Positions 56,042 to 64,000 of a DNA stretch of 64,000 bases are shown here, piece by piece. The stretch is from Fidelibacterota bacterium. GTDB lineage: Bacteria > Fidelibacterota > Marinisomatia > Marinisomatales > TCS55. How positions within the stretch are numbered: the first letter of the stretch is position 1; each line of letters begins with the position of its first letter. The translations under genes were made by a program, and so were the position numbers. The notes beneath the pieces are model-generated. The model made no database searches and had not been told where the DNA came from. It saw only the letters and a program-made list of their open reading frames with translations. Location of the stretch: positions 1-64,000 of the forward strand of contig JAAZYX010000017.1 in NCBI GenBank assembly GCA_014239435.1, read 5' to 3'.

Positions 56042-56173
56042 ATGAGAAAAGATAGAAATAAATTTGAGCTTTGGCTAGATCGCCATAATCATACCATGGA
56101 ATTGATGAGGACGGTAGTAGCTTTTGTGGTGCTAATAATGCAGATTATTATCCTAATAAAAATTGCCGGATAA
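56042..56173 (+). CDS. 43-residue single-TM protein directly behind tRNA-Asn
   Basis: ATG 56042 starts two nt after the tRNA discriminator. The peptide has a charged, His-containing N-terminal half (M-R-K-D-R-N-K-F-E-L-W-L-D-R-H-N-H) and one strongly hydrophobic helix (about 24-40) ending I-K-I-A-G. The only purine-rich sequence upstream is GGAG, which is the 3' end of the tRNA acceptor, two nt from the ATG. The frame ends 30 nt before a terminator, so it lies within the same transcript. Family unknown. Confidence 0.5.
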   Translation: MRKDRNKFELWLDRHNHTMELMRTVVAFVVLIMQIIILIKIAG

Positions 56174-56203
56174 TTTCAAAATAAATTCCGGAAATGAAAG
56201 CTG

Positions 56204-56230
56204 GCGGGTTGCGATCAATCCGCTTTTTTT
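56204..56230 (+). terminator. Rho-independent terminator of the tRNA/mini-ORF transcript
   Basis: GCGGGTTG (56204-56211), loop CGAT, CAATCCGC (56216-56223), one G.U, followed by seven T (56224-56230). Confidence 0.88.
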
Positions 56231-56261
56231 ATACCCAGAAAAGGTGAAAGGATTTTAATTC

Positions 56262-57623
56262 ATGAGGAAACAAATAAACCGAAGAACCTTTATTAAATCT
56301 GCTGCGGTGGCGGGCGCAGCGGCCGTTCTTCCAAAATCTCTTTTATCATCTCCTGTGAAAAATAACCAGATAAAATTGGGTTTTATCGGAACTGGCATGC
56401 GCGGCCAATGGGTTTTGTGGCTGGCGGCGAAATACCCGGAAGTGGACATTCCTGCCATTTGCGATATTGATGACGGCATGATTAAAAGTGCCTTAAAGAT
56501 TATGAAGGATGCCGGGAAACCAGAGCCGAGAGTTTACAAAAGCGGCGATGAGGATTTTCGCAACATGGTTTCTAATGAGGATCTGGATGGAGTGTATATC
56601 GCGACACCTTGGGAGTGGCACCATCCGATGGCTATTGCATCCATGAAAAATGGAATTCACGTTGGAACGGAAGTTCCGGCGGCGCTGACTGTCCGGGAAT
56701 GCTGGGACTTGGTGAATACATCCGAGCGCACCGAAAAATTTTGCATGATAATGGAAAATGTGTGTTACCGCCGGGATATTATGGCCGTTCTGAATATGGT
56801 TCGGCAGGGATTGTTTGGAGAACTTTTGCACTGTCAAGGTGGATATCAGCATGATCTGCGTCATGTAAAATTCAATGACGGAAAACAGCCATACGGAGGT
56901 GGTGTGGAATTCGGCGAAAATGGATTTTCAGAATCTAAGTGGCGAACTCAGCATTCAGTAGATCGAAATGGTGATTTATATCCCACGCACGGATTAGGAC
57001 CCGTGAGCCCAATGCTTGATATTAACCGCGGGAACAGGATGGTCCATCTTACATCCACTGCGACGCAAAGCCGCGGTCTGCATAACTATATTGTGAATAA
57101 AGGTGGATCGGACCATCCGAATGCCGATGTGGACTTCAGTCTGGGCGACGTAGTAACAACGGTCATAAAATGTGCCAATGGCCAATCTATTGTTCTCAGC
57201 CACGACACGAATTCGCCGAGGCCGTATTCATTGAATTTTCGTGTGCAGGGAACAAAAGGGATTTGGATGGTGGATAATAATTCAATCTATATTGAAGGAA
57301 CGAGTAAGAAAGAACATCGCTGGGAAGCGGATGAAGCATATTTAAAGAAATACGATCATCCGCTTTGGAATCGGTTCGAGGACCAAGCAGTAGGCGGAGG
57401 GCACGGTGGAATGGACTTTTTTATTGTTCGGGCCTTTGTAGAGTCGCTGAAACGAAATGTTTCTCCGCCGATTGATGTGTACGATGCGGTGAGCATGAGT
57501 GTGGTAAGTCCGTTGTCAGAACAATCCATAAAACATGGAAGTGCGGCAGTGCAAATTCCGGATTTCACGCGCGGGAAGTGGAAGACGAATAAGCCAATTT
57601 TTGGATTGAATGATGATATTTAA
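56262..57623 (+). CDS. GH109-like alpha-N-acetylgalactosaminidase, Tat-exported (Gfo/Idh/MocA fold)
   Basis: A 453-residue NAD-dependent glycosidase-like protein. A twin-arginine signal (N-R-R-T-F-I-K-S-A-A) precedes a Rossmann fold G-F-I-G-T-G-M-R-G-Q. The motifs T-E-V-P-A-A-L-T-V-R-E-C-W, M-I-M-E-N-V-C-Y, the Q-G-L-F-G-E-L-L-H motif and L-Y-P-T-H-G-L-G-P-V match GH109, whose members cleave alpha-GalNAc through an NAD-redox mechanism. A plain sugar dehydrogenase is the alternative. It begins a four-gene sugar module. Confidence 0.8.
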   Translation: MRKQINRRTFIKSAAVAGAAAVLPKSLLSSPVKNNQIKLGFIGTGMRGQWVLWLAAKYPEVDIPAICDIDDGMIKSALKIMKDAGKPEPRVYKSGDEDFRNMVSNEDLDGVYIATPWEWHHPMAIASMKNGIHVGTEVPAALTVRECWDLVNTSERTEKFCMIMENVCYRRDIMAVLNMVRQGLFGELLHCQGGYQHDLRHVKFNDGKQPYGGGVEFGENGFSESKWRTQHSVDRNGDLYPTHGLGPVSPMLDINRGNRMVHLTSTATQSRGLHNYIVNKGGSDHPNADVDFSLGDVVTTVIKCANGQSIVLSHDTNSPRPYSLNFRVQGTKGIWMVDNNSIYIEGTSKKEHRWEADEAYLKKYDHPLWNRFEDQAVGGGHGGMDFFIVRAFVESLKRNVSPPIDVYDAVSMSVVSPLSEQSIKHGSAAVQIPDFTRGKWKTNKPIFGLNDDI

Positions 57624-57626
57624 TTT

Positions 57627-59360
57627 ATGATTCTTTCCACTTTAGACTGGACCATAGTCGGCGCCTATTTTGCGATGTCGCTGGCGGTGGGACTTTGGGC
57701 ATCAAAACGAGCCGGTAAAGACACACGATCCTTCTTTTTAGCCGGCCAAAATATGCCGTGGTGGCTACTCGGCGTCAGCATGGTGGCCACAACTTTTTCT
57801 ACTGATACTCCCAATCTGGTAACCGATCTCGTCCGTCAAAATGGCGTTTCAGGGAATTGGGTTTGGTGGGCGTTTTTACTCACAGGTATGCTGACTGTGT
57901 TTGTGTACGCCAAACTTTGGCGGAGGTCGGGCGTCCTAACGGATATTGAATTTTACGAACTGCGTTACTCAGGAAAACCGGCCGCTTTTCTGCGCGGATT
58001 CCGTGCCTTGTATCTGGGATTGATTTTTAATGTATTGGTCATGGGCGCTGTCAGTCTGGCGGCCGTCAAATTTGGGGAAATTGTTCTTGGCATGCCGGGA
58101 TGGCTTACACTCACCATCGCCTGTTCCATCACCTTGACGTATTCCGCATTGGGTGGATTGAAGGCAGTTATCATCACAGATTTTGTTCAATTTACTTTGG
58201 CTATGGTTGGATCGATTTGGGGTATGTTTTACATTCTTGGACTTCCTGATATCGGTGGACTTTCCGGCTTGATTACTCATCCGAATGTAACTGATAAACT
58301 TGCGCTTTTCCCGGATTTTTCCGATCCCAATCTTTGGGTTCCGGTGCTGCTCGTTCCGCTGGCGGTGCAGTGGTGGGCCAGTTATTATCCCGGCTCGGAA
58401 CCCGGCGGCGGCGGTTATATTGCTCAGCGTATGTTTTCTGCAAAGGATGAATCCAATGCGGTGGGGGCCACTTTTTTATTCAATGTGGCGCACTATGCAC
58501 TGCGGCCGTGGCCGTGGATATTGATCGCGTTGTCATCTTTGATAATTTTCCCCGAATTAGCGGATATTCAAAAAGCGTTTCCGAATTTGCCTGCTGACAA
58601 ATTGGGGCATGATGTAGCGTATCCAGCTATGCTTACGCTACTTCCTTCAGGGTTACTTGGGCTCGTAGCCGCTTCACTGATTGCTGCCTTCATGAGCACA
58701 ATGTCTACGCAGTTGAATCTAGGAGCAAGTTATCTTGTGAATGATTTTTATCATCGTTTCATCAAACCGGATGCATCAGAAAAACATCTTGTATCCGCAG
58801 CTCGGATGTTCACTGTTATATCCATTATCCTTGGCGGCGGTCTCGGGCTGCTGCTTACAAGTGCCGGACAGGCATTTACTTTGCTTCTCATGATTGGCGC
58901 GGGCACAGGGATGATTTACATCCTGCGTTGGTTTTGGTGGCGTATCAATGCCTACACAGAAATCCTAGCCATGATCAGTTCCATCATTATCGCCGGATAT
59001 TTCAATTTTGCTGATACCGGATTGGAAGGATGGCAGAAGATTGTGATCGGATCACTGCTCACCACTATTATCTGGGTTGCTGCTACGTATTTCACACCGC
59101 CCGATGATGAAGAAACATTACGGAATTTTGTGAAAAAAGTAAACCCGGGAGGTCCCGGCTGGGCAAAATTTTCTGATGGTGTATCTGCTGAGCCTTGGCC
59201 CGTACCCAATGGAATCTTATCGATGCTATTGGCGTGTACAGCGGTGTATAGCATTTTACTCGGTACAGGACACCTGATTTATGGACATACCGGAAGTGGA
59301 ATCTTGATTTGTGGATTGGGTGTGGTTGCTTTGATTGGCCTTTTTAAAACTTGGAAATGA
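57627..59360 (+). CDS. Sodium:sugar symporter (SSS family)
   Basis: A 577-residue transporter with about 14 TM segments. The N-terminus has D-T-R-S-F-F-L-A-G-Q-N-M-P-W-W and V-A-T-T-F-S-T-D-T-P. It lies 3 nt after the GH109-like gene and before a galactokinase-like gene, so it probably imports the sugar released outside. It is only distantly like the symporter at 53820. Confidence 0.85.
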   Translation: MILSTLDWTIVGAYFAMSLAVGLWASKRAGKDTRSFFLAGQNMPWWLLGVSMVATTFSTDTPNLVTDLVRQNGVSGNWVWWAFLLTGMLTVFVYAKLWRRSGVLTDIEFYELRYSGKPAAFLRGFRALYLGLIFNVLVMGAVSLAAVKFGEIVLGMPGWLTLTIACSITLTYSALGGLKAVIITDFVQFTLAMVGSIWGMFYILGLPDIGGLSGLITHPNVTDKLALFPDFSDPNLWVPVLLVPLAVQWWASYYPGSEPGGGGYIAQRMFSAKDESNAVGATFLFNVAHYALRPWPWILIALSSLIIFPELADIQKAFPNLPADKLGHDVAYPAMLTLLPSGLLGLVAASLIAAFMSTMSTQLNLGASYLVNDFYHRFIKPDASEKHLVSAARMFTVISIILGGGLGLLLTSAGQAFTLLLMIGAGTGMIYILRWFWWRINAYTEILAMISSIIIAGYFNFADTGLEGWQKIVIGSLLTTIIWVAATYFTPPDDEETLRNFVKKVNPGGPGWAKFSDGVSAEPWPVPNGILSMLLACTAVYSILLGTGHLIYGHTGSGILICGLGVVALIGLFKTWK

Positions 59361-59363
59361 TTT

Positions 59364-59424
59364 GCCGCAGAGACGCAAAGGTCGCAGAGTTTTATTTAAA
59401 AAGTTACTTTGCGTTTTCTGCGCC
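59364..59424. repeat. Imperfect inverted repeat with CGCAGAG/CGCAAAG units
   Basis: GCCGCAGAGACGCAAAG (59364-59380) faces CTTTGCGTTTTCTGCGCC (59407-59424), with a second unit TCGCAGAG at 59382-59389. CGCAGAGACGCAAAG-like repeats are common intergenic elements in many bacteria. It fills most of the 79-nt gap between the symporter and kinase genes and could form a hairpin that tunes the transcript. Confidence 0.6.
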
Positions 59425-59439
59425 TTTCCGGCTAAATAA

Positions 59440-60489
59440 ATGCAAATAAGTACTCCCGGCCGCATTTGTTTATTTGGTGAGCATCAGGATTATCTCGGAC
59501 TGCCTGTTGTCGCCATGGCTATTTCACTTCGCGCCAAGTTAAGTGGTGAAAAAAGAGCAGATAAAAAAGTCGTCATCCATAAACCGGATTTGAATGAAAC
59601 AGAAATATTTTTACTGGATGATTTGAACTACACCAAACCACGGGACTATTACAAAAGCGGTATTGTGGTTTGCCAAAACGCTGGACTCAAATTTTCGTCC
59701 GGTTTTGAATGTGAAATATCCAGCGAAATCCCTATCAAAGCCGGATGCGGAAGCTCATCCGCAGTTATGGTTAGCTGGATTCATTTTTTATCTCAGATGT
59801 CGGATAAACCTGCTGATTGGAATCAGGAAAAGATCGGTGGACTGGCGTATGCAGCTGAAGTATTGGAATTCAACGAGCCCGGCGGAATGATGGACCAATA
59901 TTCCACTGCTGTGGGAAGTTTGATTTATATAGAGCCCGACCCGAACAAAACCATTCGATCTATGAATTCAAACCTTGGGGCATTTGTATTGGGTGATTCC
60001 TGTGAACCTAAAGATACCATGAGTATTCTTAATCGCTGCCGTGATTCACGAATAAAAATCATACAAAAATTAAATATCAAAAATCATAATGCAACGATTC
60101 AGACATTGGATGAAAGCGCTGATCTATCCGATCTCAATATAGATGAAATTGAACTCTATAAAGCCACCATAAATAATAGAGATTTGTTAAAAATGGCACT
60201 CCCGGAATTAGAGAAACATGAGCCGAATGATAAATTAATTGGTCAGTTATTATCTAATCATCACCACGTCCTGCGAGACGCACTAAAAGTCAGCACACCC
60301 AAGATCGAATTGATGCTGGATGCCGCCTTGAATGCCGGCGCGTTGGGAGGGAAAATTACCGGTTCCGGCGGAGGAGGATGTATGTTTGCTTATGCGCCGG
60401 AGAATCCTGAAGGCGTTTTCGAAGCCATAAAGTCTGCGGGTGGAGATGCATTTATTATTCAGTCGGATGAAGGGACGCGAGTGGATTAA
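59440..60489 (+). CDS. GHMP kinase, galactokinase-like
   Basis: A 349-residue sugar kinase. The galactokinase-type signature G-R-I-C-L-F-G-E-H-Q-D-Y-L-G lies at the N-terminus, the ATP loop I-K-A-G-C-G-S-S-S-A near residues 97-106, and the third motif K-I-T-G-S-G-G-G-G-C near 305-314. It would phosphorylate C1 of a hexose; behind a GH109-like enzyme and a symporter, GalNAc or galactose is likely. Its TAA overlaps the end of the converging gene by 4 nt. Confidence 0.85.
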   Translation: MQISTPGRICLFGEHQDYLGLPVVAMAISLRAKLSGEKRADKKVVIHKPDLNETEIFLLDDLNYTKPRDYYKSGIVVCQNAGLKFSSGFECEISSEIPIKAGCGSSSAVMVSWIHFLSQMSDKPADWNQEKIGGLAYAAEVLEFNEPGGMMDQYSTAVGSLIYIEPDPNKTIRSMNSNLGAFVLGDSCEPKDTMSILNRCRDSRIKIIQKLNIKNHNATIQTLDESADLSDLNIDEIELYKATINNRDLLKMALPELEKHEPNDKLIGQLLSNHHHVLRDALKVSTPKIELMLDAALNAGALGGKITGSGGGGCMFAYAPENPEGVFEAIKSAGGDAFIIQSDEGTRVD

Positions 60490-60893
60490 CCTACAGGCGG
60501 CAGCTCACTCACCGAATCCAAATAATACCCTGAATAGACCAACACGTTATACGCAATAAAATTGGTCCAGAACCGTGTTTTATCCGAGTGGTCTTTGCCG
60601 TAGTGCATGTTGTAGGCAGCCTTAGTAGCAAAACCGGCGGAGAGTAGGAAATATCCGATCTTCTGTAGCTGAAGGTCTTTATGCAATCCGTTTTCAATTG
60701 CCGCATAGGCGAAAAATAAATCAAAGGCGCCGACAATAATATGTCCGTAATAATTTTCCTTATTTGCTAAATAGCTCAATCCTGTGAATGCGGTTTGCTG
60801 GGCAAGGATATAACCCGCTTCTTCCAGTGCGGATGATTGAGCAAAGGCAGGTGTTGCAGAAAGAATTAGCAGAAAAGGAATAAATTTTTTCAT
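60486..60893 (-). CDS. Small exported membrane protein
   Basis: A 135-residue protein with a signal peptide (MKKFIPFLLILSATPAFA) and two or three moderately hydrophobic helices rich in Ala and Tyr. It ends S-E-L-P-P-V-G. I do not recognise a family. It converges on the kinase gene. The 103-nt gap to 60997 holds no clear element besides the next gene's AAGG ribosome site. Confidence 0.55.
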   Translation of the reverse strand: MKKFIPFLLILSATPAFAQSSALEEAGYILAQQTAFTGLSYLANKENYYGHIIVGAFDLFFAYAAIENGLHKDLQLQKIGYFLLSAGFATKAAYNMHYGKDHSDKTRFWTNFIAYNVLVYSGYYLDSVSELPPVG

Positions 60894-60996
60894 GGAATTG
60901 AATCTGAATTAATGAGTAAATATATGAGTCGGGTATGTAATTTTGATATTAGAAAAATATTTATTTCAATCCTAACATTTTGATTCAAGGCAAATA

Positions 60997-61878
60997 ATGA
61001 AAGATATCACATTACTGGTTATGGCAGCAGGAATGGGGTCGCGGTACGGTGGGCTCAAACAGCTAGATCCAATGGGTCCAAGCGGTGAAACAATTATTGA
61101 TTATTCAGTTTATGATGCCGTACAGGCTGGCTTTACGAAAGCAGTGTTTATTATCCGTAAAGAATTTGAATCTGAATTCCGGGAAAAGGTTACGGACAAA
61201 TATTCTGACTCTATAAAGGTGGAATTTGTCTTTCAGGATTTGCATGATCTCCCAAATGGATTTGAGTGTTCACAAGGGCGTGAGAAACCCTGGGGAACGG
61301 GACATGCTATATTATCGGCATCAGATTTAATTCATGAACCATTTGCAGCAATCAATGCTGATGATTTTTATGGCAGGGAATCTTATCAGAAACTTACTGG
61401 CTATTACCAGAGTGGAGAAACCGGCCTGAGTATGGTCGCCTATCGTTTAGAAAATACCTTATCCTCTTTTGGAGGTGTAACTCGGGGTGTCTGCTCAATA
61501 ATGGGTAATGATTTATCTTCAGTAATTGAAACTTCTAACGTAAAGAGAACAGAATCTGGGCTGTCATCTGATGGTGAAGTTGATTTGGATGGGAGTGAGC
61601 CGGTATCCGTGAATATGTGGGGATTTACCCCAAAACTTTTTGATTATTTAAATGAAATGTTTATCGATTTTTTAAAGAAAGAAGGATCGGATCTTAAAAG
61701 CGAATTTCTGATTCCCAGCGTTATCAATGATTTGATTCAGTCCGGGCAAGAATCTGTGCATGTGCTTCGAAGTGATTCCCAGTGGTTTGGTGTTACCTAC
61801 AGAGAAGATAAACCCTATGTCATGTCAGAAATAGCGAAGATGGTTGAAAATGGGGATTATCCTTCGCAATTGTTTTAA
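60997..61878 (+). CDS. Sugar-nucleotide nucleotidyltransferase-like protein
   Basis: A 293-residue protein with a nucleotidyltransferase start L-L-V-M-A-A-G-M-G-S-R-Y-G-G-L-K-Q-L (the G-x-G-x-R nucleotide loop). F-A-A-I-N-A-D-D-F-Y-G carries the metal Asp pair, and N-M-W-G-F-T-P lies further on. It would activate a sugar 1-phosphate, and could act on the product of the kinase two genes upstream. The exact sugar and nucleotide cannot be read. Confidence 0.8.
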   Translation: MKDITLLVMAAGMGSRYGGLKQLDPMGPSGETIIDYSVYDAVQAGFTKAVFIIRKEFESEFREKVTDKYSDSIKVEFVFQDLHDLPNGFECSQGREKPWGTGHAILSASDLIHEPFAAINADDFYGRESYQKLTGYYQSGETGLSMVAYRLENTLSSFGGVTRGVCSIMGNDLSSVIETSNVKRTESGLSSDGEVDLDGSEPVSVNMWGFTPKLFDYLNEMFIDFLKKEGSDLKSEFLIPSVINDLIQSGQESVHVLRSDSQWFGVTYREDKPYVMSEIAKMVENGDYPSQLF

Positions 61879-62391
61879 ATGTTAACACATAGAAAATATG
61901 TATTTCTTTTTTACATCCTTACTGGATGTCTGTATGCGCAAAAGCCCTGGTTTGAAGGGAATTTGAAAGGGCTTAATCGTTACCATGTTGAGGCTCATGC
62001 TGTTGGAATTGAGCACGTGTATTCGGAACCTGAACTCAAAACATTTATTGAGTCAAAACTGATGCAAGACCATGTAAAAGTAACCCAGAAAGAGGCTTAT
62101 CCCCGGTTAAAAGTTTACCTTGAAACTGCAGACGTAAAACGGGACAGCATCAGCCAATTTTTAGTGGAAGTATCGATCTATGATTTTTCTGCTACCATGG
62201 ATCAGGTGATAGAACAATTTAATTATACCGATTTTCAGAAAGATTTCCAGGTGACAAAGCTGTATGAGAATCAATCCATTGGTTCCGCCGCTCCGGATAA
62301 GTTAAAACTTGCTATTGAGCATGTGTTGATATTTGAAACAGATCGATTTTTAGATCAATGGCGCCAGGATAATCCGTTTAAGAAATTTTAA
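61879..62391 (+). CDS. Exported protein of unknown function
   Basis: A 170-residue protein with a short signal (MLTHRKYVFLFYILTGCLYA). The mature part is mixed alpha/beta, with no recognised motif. It starts directly after the previous TAA, so it is probably co-translated. The gap 62392-62456 has a T-rich tract but no good hairpin. Confidence 0.55.
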   Translation: MLTHRKYVFLFYILTGCLYAQKPWFEGNLKGLNRYHVEAHAVGIEHVYSEPELKTFIESKLMQDHVKVTQKEAYPRLKVYLETADVKRDSISQFLVEVSIYDFSATMDQVIEQFNYTDFQKDFQVTKLYENQSIGSAAPDKLKLAIEHVLIFETDRFLDQWRQDNPFKKF

Positions 62392-62456
62392 CTTTCTTAA
62401 GAATTTGTAACCCTTTTTTCTTTTCATTTCCGTCTGTCTGTGTAAATTCAGAGGAA

Positions 62457-63581
62457 ATGAAATCCGAGGTTCATTCAATCAAAGCTGTTCGAATTGCAAA
62501 AATGTGGATTTTTGCTTTACTATTCGTGCCATATGTTTGGGCGGAACCTCCGGATAAAATAGCGGTCCTCAATTTTGAGCCTAACAACTTTCCCCCCAGT
62601 TTTTCAATATCATTAACAGAAAAATTCCGGGGATCTCTGACTGATTCATCGGATGCAGTTGTTATATCCCGAAAATCCACAGAAAAATTTTCAGTCCTTT
62701 ACATAGGAATGGATAAGGATTACCAATCATGCCAAACTCTAAACTGCGCCTTGGATATTGGAAAACGTTTAGATACAGATTATTTGATAACGGGCACAGT
62801 ATCCAACTATGATTCAACGGTATCTTTAGCCATGAAGGTTTTTTCAATGGATTTGGGGATTCAGATTGACAGCATTAGCGTTGCCTCCGCCGGCGGGATT
62901 GACAGTCTCATTTTACTTGCGAAATCTGCAGGGGAACATTTAGGGAAATCGCTTACAGCAAGACATCCAAAACCTATCGAGCCGCTTCAGCTTCCTCTTT
63001 ATGCATCCGAAATGCAAACGACAATGCTGATGGGTCCGCGTGTTACAGCAGCGGCGAATTCGAGAAGCATAAGCCAGCCGATTGTCATCCACGGTCCGGT
63101 TCCGGGTGTCGGCCTCGTGGAATATTTGATCACCAACGGAAAACTGAGAGCCGCTCTGTATTCCTCGGCTATGCCGGGCGCTGGCCAGCTTTATTCAAAA
63201 AAGAAATGGTCAGCTCTTTCATTCTTTACAACGGAACTTCTTATTTCAGGAATGGCGCTTTACCACCATCAATCTTATAAAACAGCCTTTGAAGATGCGG
63301 AACGGTTTTATGCACTGTACCAAGACACAGACTTCCCCGAATTGGCGCCCGGTTATAAAGAACAGGTTTTGGACCACGTGAATACATTGAAGCACCATAA
63401 CAATTGGTTGAAAAATTATCGTGATGCCGGCCGCATTATATGGCTGATGAATATTGCGCATGCTTATTACGTCGGCCCGGAAACCATTTATTCGGCGCGA
63501 CCAAAAAGGACTGACGTTAATATTTCTTATAATCCGGTTACACGGAAACCTGCACTAAACGTTTCCTTTTCGCTAGACTAA
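62457..63581 (+). CDS. Envelope protein with CsgG/TolB-N-like and DUF5683-like parts
   Basis: A 374-residue exported protein. After a signal (about 10-29) comes D-K-I-A-V-L-N-F-E-P, with a later L-D-T-D-Y-L-I-T-G-T-V strand, the pattern of CsgG- or TolB-N-type domains. Near residue 230 follows R-A-A-L-Y-S-S-A-M-P-G-A-G-Q-L-Y, typical of DUF5683, then hydrophobic and helical segments. GAGGAA abuts the ATG; ATG 62502 is an alternative start. Function unknown. Confidence 0.7.
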   Translation: MKSEVHSIKAVRIAKMWIFALLFVPYVWAEPPDKIAVLNFEPNNFPPSFSISLTEKFRGSLTDSSDAVVISRKSTEKFSVLYIGMDKDYQSCQTLNCALDIGKRLDTDYLITGTVSNYDSTVSLAMKVFSMDLGIQIDSISVASAGGIDSLILLAKSAGEHLGKSLTARHPKPIEPLQLPLYASEMQTTMLMGPRVTAAANSRSISQPIVIHGPVPGVGLVEYLITNGKLRAALYSSAMPGAGQLYSKKKWSALSFFTTELLISGMALYHHQSYKTAFEDAERFYALYQDTDFPELAPGYKEQVLDHVNTLKHHNNWLKNYRDAGRIIWLMNIAHAYYVGPETIYSARPKRTDVNISYNPVTRKPALNVSFSLD

Positions 63582-63591
63582 AAGGTTTCTG

Positions 63592-64000
63592 ATGATCCAG
63601 TCTTCGGATCGAATCCAAGTATATATTAAATCGCTCGTAATGGTAGCGTTGGGTATTTTGATAATTTCGTCGGTCTTTTTTCTGCCTTCATGCGAAGAGC
63701 CGTCTTATTCCTTTGATAATCCTGCCGATCCGGATTCTATGAACTATAAACCACCCGCATTATTTTTCTGGCCGGACTCCATTGCCATTACGAAAGGATC
63801 GGCTGATACGGTGAATGTGTATGCCCTCAAAATTGATAGTCTCGCTGGTGCGTATATCGGCGTGGAATACCATTGGGGAAGCCTTTCCATTGATACCGTT
63901 TTGGTTGGCGATTTTTTCAAAAACACCAACACATCTGAATTCTTGATCGCTGACGACCGCCAGGGTGTGCTCGACATTTTCATTTTCTACCTTCCGGATG
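63592..64000 (+). CDS. Partial lipoprotein running off the right edge
   Basis: An open frame of 136 codons from ATG 63592 to the window end. The signal has a lipobox F-L-P-S-C near residue 34, followed by N-P-A-D-P-D-S-M-N and a beta-strand-rich body with an Ig-like look (W-P-D-S-I-A-I-T-K-G-S-A-D-T-V-N-V). It lies 10 nt after the previous gene. The C-terminus is missing, so no family is assigned. Confidence 0.7.
   Translation, partial: MIQSSDRIQVYIKSLVMVALGILIISSVFFLPSCEEPSYSFDNPADPDSMNYKPPALFFWPDSIAITKGSADTVNVYALKIDSLAGAYIGVEYHWGSLSIDTVLVGDFFKNTNTSEFLIADDRQGVLDIFIFYLPD

Noticed and set aside
55961-56173. A 70-residue protein reading through the tRNA
   Set aside because: The first 27 codons are the tRNA gene; only the part from ATG 56042 is plausible.

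Overview
The window reads as a chromosomal segment of a Gram-negative, diderm bacterium of the FCB superphylum, of moderately low GC. Supporting signs are a short Bacteroidota-type primary sigma factor without region 1.1, lipid A/Kdo/Lpt genes, many lipoprotein or OmpA-like signal peptides, and envelope families typical of the group (DUF2723, DUF4835/PorD-like, DUF5683-like, DUF4139, TolB-propeller fused to a barrel). Several clear Shine-Dalgarno sequences argue against a core Bacteroidota genome. A lineage such as Marinimicrobia/Neomarinimicrobiota would fit, but this is inference and no 16S gene is present. There is no prophage, CRISPR array or rRNA operon, and coding density is very high: every gap without a gene is shorter than 300 bases.

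Layout. 1-1113: AT-rich edge with the start of an ECF sigma factor and a divergent tyrosine recombinase, probably acquired. 1110-17837: housekeeping run (rsmA, primary sigma, rpsU with a terminator, phosphohexomutase, deoC, rlmD, K+ channel plus stand-alone cyclic-nucleotide-binding protein, valS, DUF4139, recG, DUF1844, DUF2723). 17881-22017: surface glycan genes (GT2, RmlD-like, epimerase, rmlC) converging on a DUF4835/PorD-like gene. 22092-32984: cca, gatC, then an overlapping chain kdsB-pyrG-kdsA-kdsC-lptC-lptB-rpoN-hflK-hflC-argF. 32998-35673 (minus): two envelope proteins and lpxH. 35857-40751: a 1067-residue protease/propeller/barrel fusion, tgt, and a BCP-type peroxiredoxin whose catalytic cysteine codon is an in-frame UGA. 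40761-47706 (minus): envelope protein, then a tyrosine catabolism operon (aminotransferase, hpd, fahA, hmgA, flavin reductase-like, degenerate adenylation-domain protein). 47760-55916: lipoprotein, manC, small protein, EF-G paralogue, HIT protein, small membrane protein and symporter. 55967-64000: tRNA-Asn with a mini-ORF, then a module that looks like GalNAc scavenging (GH109-like, symporter, galactokinase-like, nucleotidyltransferase) and three envelope proteins.

The most notable item is the probable selenocysteine peroxiredoxin at 40296-40751. The TGA at 40425-40427 falls exactly at the peroxidatic Cys of the TPGC motif, the frame is open on both sides, and a hairpin matching bacterial SECIS rules follows 22 nt later. 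Other genes in the window use TGA as a normal stop, so this is not a general code change. Ordinary gene callers would truncate or miss this gene.

Many neighbouring genes overlap by 4 nt (ATGA, GTGA) or by 1 nt (TAATG), so translational coupling is likely to be important here. Coordinates of starts were adjusted where a Shine-Dalgarno sequence, signal peptide or family N-terminus favoured a start other than the longest one.
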